Source: an uncultured Bacteroidales bacterium (GTDB taxonomy: Bacteria > Bacteroidota > Bacteroidia > Bacteroidales > Paludibacteraceae). Taken from it: a stretch of DNA of 17,979 bases. The stretch spans positions 1 through 17,979 of the forward strand of contig CALEPS010000010.1 in assembly GCA_937910305.1 (NCBI GenBank). The letters are read 5' to 3'. The number at the start of each line of letters is the position of its first letter. Position 1 is the first letter of the stretch. Under the pieces are notes generated by a model. That model was given only the letters and a program-made list of their open reading frames with translations. It did not search any database and had not been told where the DNA came from. The position numbers and the translations under genes are program-made. Shown piece by piece: positions 9,198 through 16,323 of the stretch.

Positions 9198-9608
9198 ATG
9201 AATATGAAAAATGTAATTCGTTTTATGGCATTCGTGTCCGTTATTTGCGTCTTGACGCTTGGTTTTACCTCTTGCTCCGAAAAAGCGAAAGCGCTCCGTC
9301 AGTTGGAACAGTTGGCGGAAGAAGTGGAGGAGAACGGCGATAACTACACCATCGGGGAATGGCAAGAGGTCTTCCACCAATACCAGGTGATCAATTCCGT
9401 CATCGAGAAGCATTATTTCGACTATTCCCAAAGGGAACGCAACCGCATTCTGGAGGCGCGTTCTGAAATAAAGCAGAAAGCCATGAACAGTATGATGAAC
9501 AAATTAGACATGTTCCCTGCTCTCAAACAAGAAATACTGAATATTTTCAATTCGCTCTTCGGGGCGACGGAAGCGGACTCTTACAACCGTTTGCCGTCGG
9601 AAGAATAG
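9198..9608 (+). CDS. Small alpha-helical lipoprotein
   Basis: A 136-residue lipoprotein and last gene of the operon, 12 bases after the protease stop. The signal peptide ends in lipobox FTSC with Cys26 lipidated. The mature part is mostly helical and charged, with EEVEENGDNYTIGEWQ and a second helical half. It resembles small Bacteroidales lipoproteins containing a Y-T-x-x-D/E-W motif followed by a helical hairpin (the DUF6565 kind), a resemblance I cannot verify here. An in-frame ATG at 9204 is an equally plausible start. The 3' end overlaps the convergent galactanase gene by 28 bases. Its place in the operon suggests an envelope accessory of the VWA/tubulin/protease set, but it could simply share the transcript. 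Confidence 0.8.
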   Translation: MNMKNVIRFMAFVSVICVLTLGFTSCSEKAKALRQLEQLAEEVEENGDNYTIGEWQEVFHQYQVINSVIEKHYFDYSQRERNRILEARSEIKQKAMNSMMNKLDMFPALKQEILNIFNSLFGATEADSYNRLPSEE

Positions 9609-10921
9609 AGTATGCCGTTGCGCTCGATGACCAGTTGACCGTTGCGGAACATCTTCACGGCTTGAACCCCTTCGTTCGCGGAGGGGTTTGTTATTCCCTG
9701 AGGCTCAAAACCAACGAACTTACCCATATAATACGGCGCGCATACGTCGGCTGCCGTTTTGCCCTCCGTGATCTGTCCTGTCCTGTTGATGGCATGACCT
9801 GTAGTGGATTTGTCCTCGTTCCAGAAACCGCGGTTCTGCCATGACACGATGACGGTTCCATTGGACGTGTTCCAGTTGGTGTCGTCGCCGTTGCCTGCTT
9901 CTTCCGGAAACCAATAACTGATGCCCTCTACGTTCTCCAGCGGCTTTAACGCGTCCACTAAATCCTTGACAAAATTATACTGTCCTTCTTTGGAACAAGC
10001 CCATACATCCTGCGTGTTGTAGTTAACGCCCTTGCTGGGCCAGTATTGGAAGTTATAAGCGCATTCCACGATATGCACTTTCTTGTCCGGGAAGTCTGTG
10101 GCTAATTGATTGATGGCTTTGACGAGGTTGTTTTTGTCGCTCTTGGAGGCCACCTGCTCGTTCGTCAGATAGCCGTGCCAGAACGGGTAGTAACTCAGTC
10201 CGATAACATCGAAATTCACACCGCCGTTGATCAGTTTGTTGTAGTAATAGGCATTGTATCCGCTGTTGGTCGGACGGTCGGTATGAATGATGATCCGTGC
10301 TTGCGGACATAGTTCGCGGACCGCGTTGCAACCCGCTTTCAACAATCCTAAATAGCCTGTCCAGTTGCTGCTCGCATCGTCGTATGGCTTTACTTTTATT
10401 CCGCAAAGGCCGTACATGATCTCATTTCCTACTTGTACCATGTCCGGCGTGGCGTTCGCCTCATTGAGCGTCGTCAGTACGCGGCGCGTGTAGGCGGCTA
10501 CACTGTCTGCCATCGCTGCATCCGACTTGCCTTTCCATGCTTCCGGAGCTTGGATATGTGTGGCGTCCACCCACGTGTCGGAGTAGTGAAAATCCAGCAT
10601 GAAATATGCTCCTGCGGCTTTGATGCGCTGCCCCAACGCGGTCACATATGCCAAGTCTTGGCAAACAGACGGATTGGCGCTCCCGTCCTGGTCCGCACGG
10701 GTCGGATTGACGAAGATGCGTACGCGGAAGGTGTTCCATCCGCAATCGTTCACAAACCAGGTGATCAGGTCGCTGATGTTCTTGCCGTAGGCGTCTTTAT
10801 ATGCCGAGTTATGTTGTTCATAGAGCGGCAGTGCAGAGATGTCGCCGCCGACGTAACGTGTCTCTTGCGCGTGTGCACATACGCATACCAGCGCGATAAT
10901 AAATAAGGAGAGTTTTTTCAT
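9581..10921 (-). CDS. Secreted arabinogalactan endo-beta-1,4-galactanase, GH53
   Basis: A 446-residue secreted enzyme that should cut beta-1,4-galactan, the side chain of pectic type I arabinogalactan. The signal peptide runs to about AHAQ (residue 19). Family GH53 hallmarks are the early GGDISALPLYE, then LDFHYSDTWVD, then VQVGNEIMYG with Glu167 as acid/base, and HIVECAYNF with Glu286 as nucleophile. A late WFPEE aromatic block closes the barrel. The last 29 or so residues form a tail (FRNGQLVIERNGILY) like those of the two repeat proteins nearby, probably a sorting signal. I chose the ATG at 10921 over the in-frame GTG at 10939, because the GTG sits almost at the predicted transcription start. 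It stands alone, without SusC/SusD partners in the window. Confidence 0.93.
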   Translation of the reverse strand: MKKLSLFIIALVCVCAHAQETRYVGGDISALPLYEQHNSAYKDAYGKNISDLITWFVNDCGWNTFRVRIFVNPTRADQDGSANPSVCQDLAYVTALGQRIKAAGAYFMLDFHYSDTWVDATHIQAPEAWKGKSDAAMADSVAAYTRRVLTTLNEANATPDMVQVGNEIMYGLCGIKVKPYDDASSNWTGYLGLLKAGCNAVRELCPQARIIIHTDRPTNSGYNAYYYNKLINGGVNFDVIGLSYYPFWHGYLTNEQVASKSDKNNLVKAINQLATDFPDKKVHIVECAYNFQYWPSKGVNYNTQDVWACSKEGQYNFVKDLVDALKPLENVEGISYWFPEEAGNGDDTNWNTSNGTVIVSWQNRGFWNEDKSTTGHAINRTGQITEGKTAADVCAPYYMGKFVGFEPQGITNPSANEGVQAVKMFRNGQLVIERNGILYSSDGKRL

Positions 10922-10949
10922 GTTCTTTTGTGTTTGCACGTATTCGGTG

Positions 10950-10981
10950 CAAAGGTACTGCTTTTTTTTGAAATATGCAAC
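10950..10981 (-). promoter_or_regulatory. Promoter of the GH53 galactanase gene
   Basis: On the minus strand TACCTTTG covers 10957 to 10950, preceded by GTTG at 10981 to 10978 with a 20-base spacer. The -7 element is a full match and the -33 element lacks one T. The expected start near 10944 leaves a leader of about 22 bases before the ATG at 10921. Confidence 0.7.
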
Positions 10982-11011
10982 ATTTTGTAAACTTTATTTT
11001 GCAAAAAGCAG
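10958..11011. repeat. Inverted repeat between divergent promoters
   Basis: CTGCTTTTT at 10958-10966 and AAAAAGCAG at 11003-11011 are perfect 9-base inverted copies separated by 36 bases. They lie in the spacer and upstream region of the galactanase promoter. They could be a split operator, but A/T runs make a chance match plausible. Confidence 0.4.
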
Positions 11012-11037
11012 TTTTTTCGCTCTTTTGTAGCATTATA

Positions 11038-11069
11038 CTTGTGTGAATGATAAAAATGTACTACCTTTG
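11038..11069 (+). promoter_or_regulatory. Promoter of the first repeat-protein gene
   Basis: CTTG at 11038-11041, a 20-base spacer, then TACCTTTG at 11062-11069. The -7 element is a full match to the Bacteroidota consensus. The leader to the ATG at 11134 is about 60 bases, A/T rich and without obvious secondary structure. Confidence 0.75.
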
Positions 11070-11133
11070 CGTGATTTTTGTTACATTTTGCAAATAAAAA
11101 CACAAAATAACTAACATTATTAACTAAAATTTC

Positions 11134-13197
11134 ATGTTTATGAAGAAAATTTTCTCTATTCTTTGCGCGCTGACGATTGTGCTTAGCGCGAGTGCAGTAC
11201 CTGCTAAGACCCTCGGTCTGAGCAAGCAAAAAGAAGCGGTAGAGGTGAAGACCGTAAAGGCTCACAAGACTCTTCCGGCAACACGTTTCGAGAAGGCAAA
11301 GCGTGCAGCTGTCGCTTTCAAGGCTCCGCAGGCTAAGCTCGACAACTACAACGTTACCATCGAGGACTACGCTGAGAACTTCTACACGACCGACAACGAC
11401 GTATGGGTAAAGCTGTACGACGCTGACGAGAACGTTTACTACTTCGACGTAGTAGTAGCAGAAGGTACGAATGAGTTGGCACTCGGTCAGACCTACACCT
11501 TGGCTGACATGATTGCAAACTACTCCTACATGCGTGGTGCTGACGGCAAGATGGCGTATGCTTCGGCTTCGCTCACGAAGACCCTGGTTGCACACGAGGA
11601 GCAGCAACTGGTTCACTTTGATGCTGCTTTCACAGATACACTGGGTAACAACTACACGCTGGTTTATCAGGAGGCTCCGTTCATCATCACCGGTGATACG
11701 ATTGATGTTAACTTTACCACGATCATGAACAAGCCTGTTTTCGCACAAGGTATGTGCCAGTTGAGTGCCTCCAATGACTCTTGGGAGATTGCTTTCACGT
11801 TCAATGTGGCTGCTGAGGGCGTGGCTGTCGGTACGTACGGTCCGGACGATATGAACCTCCAATATACCTACGTAAATAACTTGGAAGCTAAGGAGGCACA
11901 CTGCGTAGTAACAGAGAACAACGACGGTCGTATTGATCTCGAGGGTTGGATTCTTGCTAAAGACGGTAATGTTTACCACGTTACGATGTTCTTCGAAACT
12001 CCGACCGTACAGAGCCAGGTAACTATTACCGCTTCGAACCTTGTGTTAGATGACACTTACGCAAGTTATTTCGGTATCATTATAGCTAGCGCAAGTAATG
12101 AGGATTATTCCGTTAGTGCTTATCTGTCGGCTGACGACTATCTGGGTACGTTTGGTGCGGATGAAATTGAACTGACTATCGAGGATGCTGAGGGCGAAAT
12201 CGATCTCTTCGACGGAACTGTTACTATTGACAATACGGCAGACGGTGTTGTTATTACCGGTACCGCTCTGAGCATGGACGGCGTAGAGTTTACGCTCAAC
12301 CTGAGTTATGTTGTTCCTGAAGCTACCAGCCAGGAGAACTTGAGCTTGAGCGGAACGCTCACAGATATCCAAGGCCAGGCATGGCAGTTCATGGGCCAGA
12401 CGAGTGACAAGTATGTAAGCATCGCTGCTTATTCTACTTCGATCCCGGGTACGTACGGTCGCGCAGACTTGGCTGCTGACTACACGTATGTTGTGAAATT
12501 TGTAGGCGCAGATACCCTGTACTATGACATGGTTGATGCTAATATCGTTGTGGCTGTTTCCGGTACAAACGCTACCATTACCGGTACGCTGAAGGGACAG
12601 AACTACTACGATTCTTCGGACGTCATTGAGTTCACCCTGAACCTCACCGCTACGGTTGAGGACTACGAAGAGCAAGGAAATCAGTATGATGCACAGGATG
12701 CAGGATTCTACTACAACTTCCCGGTTTATACGATTGACGACCAGTATCTGGCTCAATACAATGTATTGGTTGCTGAGGCTACGGATGCAGAGAATAACAC
12801 TATTTCTCTTGAGTTTAATGTAGAGGCAGGTGCTACCGGTTTGGCTGCAGGTGTCTATGCGGTTGATGATTCTGGCAATCCGGGTACGGTTAGCGCCGGT
12901 TCGGTTGATCAGTACATCTATGGCTCGTTCGCTGGCTCCCTGGATGCCGAAGGTTATATTAATGTTCCGCTGTGGCTCATAGTTGAGGGTACGGTTACCG
13001 TTACCGAGAGCGGCGTTATCGAGGTAGCTGCTACCAACACTTGGGGTCAACGCATCAGTAGCCGTCTGGGTGAATATCCTGAGTCTATCGACAATGTTGA
13101 CGCTAACGCTACGGTTACCAAAGCGATCCGTAACGGCCAGCTCCTGATCATCAAGAACGGCGTGAAATACAATGCACAGGGCACTATCGTAAAATAA
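11134..13197 (+). CDS. Large secreted beta-repeat protein with C-terminal sorting-type tail
   Basis: A 687-residue exported protein of unrecognised function. The signal peptide ends near SASA (residue 21). The N-terminal linker is Lys/Ala rich. The body is built of acidic, Thr/Val/Tyr-rich beta modules. One motif set is QTYTLADM, FTDTLGNNYTL, then TGDTIDV. A second recurs about four times as a GTYG-x-D start, then an acidic stretch, an ITGT turn and a DGVEFTLNL-type strand. Residues 662-687 form the tail TKAIRNGQLLIIKNG with a final KYNAQG block, which I infer is a type IX secretion-like sorting signal. An in-frame ATG at 11140 (giving MKKIFS) is an equally good start. The next gene is a paralogue. 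No catalytic motif is seen, so a surface or binding role is a guess. Confidence 0.87.
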   Translation: MFMKKIFSILCALTIVLSASAVPAKTLGLSKQKEAVEVKTVKAHKTLPATRFEKAKRAAVAFKAPQAKLDNYNVTIEDYAENFYTTDNDVWVKLYDADENVYYFDVVVAEGTNELALGQTYTLADMIANYSYMRGADGKMAYASASLTKTLVAHEEQQLVHFDAAFTDTLGNNYTLVYQEAPFIITGDTIDVNFTTIMNKPVFAQGMCQLSASNDSWEIAFTFNVAAEGVAVGTYGPDDMNLQYTYVNNLEAKEAHCVVTENNDGRIDLEGWILAKDGNVYHVTMFFETPTVQSQVTITASNLVLDDTYASYFGIIIASASNEDYSVSAYLSADDYLGTFGADEIELTIEDAEGEIDLFDGTVTIDNTADGVVITGTALSMDGVEFTLNLSYVVPEATSQENLSLSGTLTDIQGQAWQFMGQTSDKYVSIAAYSTSIPGTYGRADLAADYTYVVKFVGADTLYYDMVDANIVVAVSGTNATITGTLKGQNYYDSSDVIEFTLNLTATVEDYEEQGNQYDAQDAGFYYNFPVYTIDDQYLAQYNVLVAEATDAENNTISLEFNVEAGATGLAAGVYAVDDSGNPGTVSAGSVDQYIYGSFAGSLDAEGYINVPLWLIVEGTVTVTESGVIEVAATNTWGQRISSRLGEYPESIDNVDANATVTKAIRNGQLLIIKNGVKYNAQGTIVK

Positions 13198-13214
13198 ATT
13201 ATAGTAATTCATAG

Positions 13215-13251
13215 AAAAAGTGACATTTGCGTTTGCAGGTGTCATTTTTTT
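13215..13251 (+). terminator. Rho-independent-type terminator between the paralogous repeat genes
   Basis: The stem TGACATTTGC (13221-13230) pairs with GCAGGTGTCA (13235-13244) over ten positions including two G-T wobbles, with loop GTTT. It is followed by seven Ts (13245-13251) and preceded by an A-rich run that can extend the stem. It begins 23 bases after the first gene's stop and ends 15 bases before the next start. Confidence 0.8.
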
Positions 13252-13266
13252 CTAAAATCATTAATC

Positions 13267-16032
13267 ATGAAAAAAATATCATTTCTTCTCTGTGCATTGA
13301 TGATGGCATGGAGCGTGAATGCCGCGCCGCGTCTGCATGCACCGAAAGCCAAATCCGACAAGCAACAGTTGGAGCAAAGGCTCGCTCATGCGAAAAGCGA
13401 CAAGGAGCGTGCTGAACTGACTTACAAATACAAGCAACTGCTCAAAGCGCAGCCTGGCAAAACAGCTCGTGCGCCACGCGCCAAACACGAAGCGCAGAGT
13501 GTGACCATTGACCGTTACAATTACTTCATTTCCGGAGGCACAAGTATCATTTATGGTCTCCACAATGAAGAGTTGAACCTGCATTTCTTCTACCAATTCC
13601 CCTTGGCGGAGGGAGCACACAATATCGAGTTCGGCAAGACTTATACCCTCGCTGAGATGGAGGAGGAAGGCTGCGAGTGGGATGAATACGACGCGAACGA
13701 CGACCTCGTCATGCACTACTATACCGCCGCTACGTTCCAAATCACCAAAGGCGAAGGATTTGATATTCATATCGCGGCGACGGCTACGGATGACCTCGGG
13801 AACGAGTACGTATTCGCTTATGGCGAAGAACCCGTTGTGGCTACCGGCGATACGATAGAGGTGGCTATCAGCCGTCCGTTGATCGGCTGCGAGTATAACG
13901 AAAGCGAGCACTACTGGCTCCTCCGCGCGCAGGATAACACCTATTTCGTTCAGTTAGAGTATTTCAGCCAGGACGGAGAATCGCCTGCAGGTACTTTCGC
14001 TGCAAACGACATTGAACTCACCACAACCTACTTGGAGATCCAAACCGACGAACTGGACGAATACGACGATCCGATCACCCAAACGATCTACGCCAAGGAC
14101 GCTGCGATCGCTGTCGTGGTAAACGACGGGCGGACGGATGTGACGGCATCGGTTCTCGGTGAAAACGGCGTGCAATATGAGATTACACTTTTCTATGCTA
14201 CTCCTGTGGTAGAGAGCCAAGAGAACTTCATCGCGAATGACCTCTCGGTGGATACATGGGCGTTCGAGGCATGGGGAGAAATACAGATCTTCGCTTCCAC
14301 GTCGGACGGCAAATCGCTCTCTTTTGATTTCTACGGCAATCAGGAGGAAGGCATCCCCGGAACGTATACGATCACCCCGCTGCCGGGCAACATGAACGGA
14401 GGTTCTGTTTCCGTCAACGGAGAGCTGTTCGCTGTCTATTCCGGTTCTGTCACCGTCGCTTATGAGAACGGCGAGTACAGCGTCACAGGTACTATCCTCT
14501 GCTGGAACAACGTCGAGTACACACTCACCCTGAGCGAACCCGAGGTGGTCATTTCTGCCAAGAATTTTGATTCGCAAACAATGGTGCTGGATGTTTATCC
14601 AGCGAATCGCTTCTTTGAGGTATCCGGCTTTGACGCGGACGGCAACTATCTGTTGCTTACCATCAATTCCGCTACGGTGGCAGGAGATTTCGCAAGTGAG
14701 GTGGACGGCGAATATACGTACGCCGAGATCAATGGAGAAAACTATGTCTTCGTCTCTGCGGAGAACATCCATACGACTTATGCGGACGGGAAGGCTACTG
14801 TCATCGGCACGCTCCGCCTCATCAACGAAAACAACAAATACGATGTAGTGGATCTTGCGCTCGATCTGCAGGCAGGCCCGTACGTACCTTCGACCAGAAA
14901 CGTAACGCTCTCGTACATGTATCACGCGAATGTTGATCAAGAATCGGTTGGCTACTCGTTCGTTTCGGAGGACGGTATGCAGATGTTTACGTTCATTTTC
15001 GCGGTCGATATGTGGGATGAAGACCTCCAATTGGACAAGACTTACCGCCTTGCAGACATGGATCCGCAGCAGTCCGTCGGTAGGAATGCAGCAGAGCGCG
15101 AATATGTAGTCTATCAGTCCGTAAGTTTCGTCAAGACCGCAACCGAAAACGGCGTAAAGGTCGAAATAACGATCCTTGATACGCGCGGCAATACATGGAA
15201 TCTAATCTACGAAGGTACGGAGATCGAGTACGAAGCCTTGTTTGTTGATTTAGGCCAAGCGAACGCTTTCAGCCACGCTGACGGCGGAGTGGAGTACGAG
15301 ATGATCGATACCGAGAATACTTTCTCCTGCCACCTCGTTATTGAAGGCGAAGTAGGCATGGAAGATGTGGTCATCGACTCCCTTTACCTTTCCGCAGACG
15401 GAGGTATAGATCTCGAGCGCAGCTATCTCTCCATCCGCAAAGCGGAGTACAAGATCGCAGAAGCTGCTTTCCGCAAAGAGGTGGAAGGCGACGAGGTTTG
15501 GGTGAGTGCGGACATTACCGACGAGCGCGGATACAAGTATATGCTGCGCTTCCACGATGACGGATTCAACCTCACAGGAGACACCATTACTATCTCCTTT
15601 AACGCCGAGGTGGAAGCAACCTATTACGATGACGATTACAGCTGGCGTGTCTATGCCGAAGGAACCAACTATATCGCCAGCTTTGCTATCAACGGCGACG
15701 AGAATGATCTGATCGGAACCCACGTCTATGACATCAATGAGTGGAGCTCACATATCGAGATTCTCATTGATGAAGAGGAAAACAACTGGGAATATATTGG
15801 AATACATTCGATTGAATATGTGACGATTAGCGAGGTTGAAAACGGCTATGCGCTGGAGGCTGAGTTTGTAGGCGAAGACGGCAATGTCTATGTTGTCAGC
15901 GTTCATAAATGGGCAGAGTCGATCGACACCACCCTCGCGCCCGAGAAGGCAACGAAGGTTGTTCGCGACGGTCAACTCCTGATCATCAAGAACGGCGTTG
16001 AGTACAACGCACAGGGTGCGATCCTGAAATAA
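13267..16032 (+). CDS. Second large secreted beta-repeat protein, paralogue of the previous one
   Basis: A 921-residue exported protein with a signal peptide ending near VNAA (about residue 20). A Lys/Arg/Ala-rich, probably helical linker occupies residues 22-75. The body repeats the motifs of the preceding gene. KTYTLAEM lies near 124, TDDLGNEY and TGDTIEV follow, then GTF-x-x-N-DIEL and VQYEITL. A second block (KTYRLADM near 592) and a third (TGDTITISF near 772) show duplication of the module. The tail, residues 896-921, reads TKVVRDGQLLIIKNG plus EYNAQG and is almost identical to the paralogue's. Composition is very acidic (Asp/Glu) and cysteine poor, typical of surface beta proteins. No promoter is evident upstream; a terminator sits there instead, so read-through from the first gene is likely. 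Function unknown. Confidence 0.87.
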   Translation: MKKISFLLCALMMAWSVNAAPRLHAPKAKSDKQQLEQRLAHAKSDKERAELTYKYKQLLKAQPGKTARAPRAKHEAQSVTIDRYNYFISGGTSIIYGLHNEELNLHFFYQFPLAEGAHNIEFGKTYTLAEMEEEGCEWDEYDANDDLVMHYYTAATFQITKGEGFDIHIAATATDDLGNEYVFAYGEEPVVATGDTIEVAISRPLIGCEYNESEHYWLLRAQDNTYFVQLEYFSQDGESPAGTFAANDIELTTTYLEIQTDELDEYDDPITQTIYAKDAAIAVVVNDGRTDVTASVLGENGVQYEITLFYATPVVESQENFIANDLSVDTWAFEAWGEIQIFASTSDGKSLSFDFYGNQEEGIPGTYTITPLPGNMNGGSVSVNGELFAVYSGSVTVAYENGEYSVTGTILCWNNVEYTLTLSEPEVVISAKNFDSQTMVLDVYPANRFFEVSGFDADGNYLLLTINSATVAGDFASEVDGEYTYAEINGENYVFVSAENIHTTYADGKATVIGTLRLINENNKYDVVDLALDLQAGPYVPSTRNVTLSYMYHANVDQESVGYSFVSEDGMQMFTFIFAVDMWDEDLQLDKTYRLADMDPQQSVGRNAAEREYVVYQSVSFVKTATENGVKVEITILDTRGNTWNLIYEGTEIEYEALFVDLGQANAFSHADGGVEYEMIDTENTFSCHLVIEGEVGMEDVVIDSLYLSADGGIDLERSYLSIRKAEYKIAEAAFRKEVEGDEVWVSADITDERGYKYMLRFHDDGFNLTGDTITISFNAEVEATYYDDDYSWRVYAEGTNYIASFAINGDENDLIGTHVYDINEWSSHIEILIDEEENNWEYIGIHSIEYVTISEVENGYALEAEFVGEDGNVYVVSVHKWAESIDTTLAPEKATKVVRDGQLLIIKNGVEYNAQGAILK

Positions 16033-16095
16033 ATAGCATTCCAGTCGATTCGTTATAAAAGCAGCTGCTTCGGCGGCTGCTTTTATAATGCTATT
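16032..16095 (+). terminator. Strong terminator with UUCG tetraloop and nested outer inverted repeat
   Basis: TTATAAAAGCAGCTGC (16053-16068) pairs with GCGGCTGCTTTTATAA (16073-16088) over 16 positions with one wobble. The loop is TTCG closed by C-G, the unusually stable UUCG tetraloop. A second inverted pair, AATAGCATT (16032-16040) and AATGCTATT (16087-16095), brackets it. The stem carries AAAA and TTTT flanks, so it may terminate in either direction. Confidence 0.85.
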
Positions 16096-16123
16096 ATCGG
16101 TTTTAGATCTAGGCTAAATAATA

Positions 16124-16167
16124 TAGGTATGGTCTAGGTATGGTCTAGGTATCGTCTAGGTTTGACA
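16124..16167 (+). repeat. 11-bp tandem repeat, about four units
   Basis: TAGGTATGGTC occurs at 16124-16134 and 16135-16145, as TAGGTATCGTC at 16146-16156, and degenerates to TAGGTTTGACA at 16157-16167. The period is close to one helical turn. It lies in the 291-base gap between the second repeat-protein gene and the lipoprotein gene. Confidence 0.85.
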
Positions 16168-16176
16168 GCAAGTTGA

Positions 16177-16264
16177 AAGGAGAAAGGGTGGAAAATGCAA
16201 GGAGAAAGGGTGGAAAATGCAAGGACGGAGGAAGGAAAGTGCAAGTAGAAAGGATTTAGAAAAA
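16177..16264 (+). repeat. 22-bp tandem repeat abutting a promoter
   Basis: Two identical 22-base units (16177-16198 and 16199-16220; AAGGAGAAAGGGTGGAAAA then TGC) are followed by a diverged third at 16221-16242 and a weak fourth at 16243-16264. The strand is strongly purine rich. The array ends two bases before the -33 element of the next promoter, so it may bind a regulator or alter DNA shape there; slippage without function is also possible. Confidence 0.85.
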
Positions 16265-16266
16265 AA

Positions 16267-16298
16267 TTTGCATATCTACGAAAAATGTTGTATCTTTG
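16267..16298 (+). promoter_or_regulatory. Consensus Bacteroidota promoter of the lipoprotein gene
   Basis: TTTG at 16267-16270, 20 bases, then TATCTTTG at 16291-16298: full matches for both elements. Transcription should start near 16304, about 20 bases before the ATG at 16324. This rules out the upstream in-frame ATG at 16285, which lies inside the promoter. Confidence 0.88.
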
Positions 16299-16323
16299 CA
16301 TCCGATTTCGAATATTAACGTAT

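Noticed and set aside
644..9608. Operon as a recent mobile element or prophage module
   Set aside because: No integrase, transposase, attachment repeats or tRNA was found at either end, and codon use appears similar to the flanks.
10922..10939. GTG at 10939 as an alternative start of the galactanase
   Set aside because: It lies within a few bases of the predicted transcription start and adds a polar MQTQKN before a normal signal peptide that begins at the ATG at 10921.
12046..13245. Long antisense open frames opposite the two repeat-protein genes (also 10918-11979 and 13954-15030)
   Set aside because: Their long span follows from the codon use of the acidic Thr/Val-rich sense proteins. Some run across a terminator or promoter, and none has a sensible start region or domain.
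16124..16264. CRISPR array
   Set aside because: The units are directly adjacent with no unique spacers, are only 11 and 22 bases long, and no cas gene is near.
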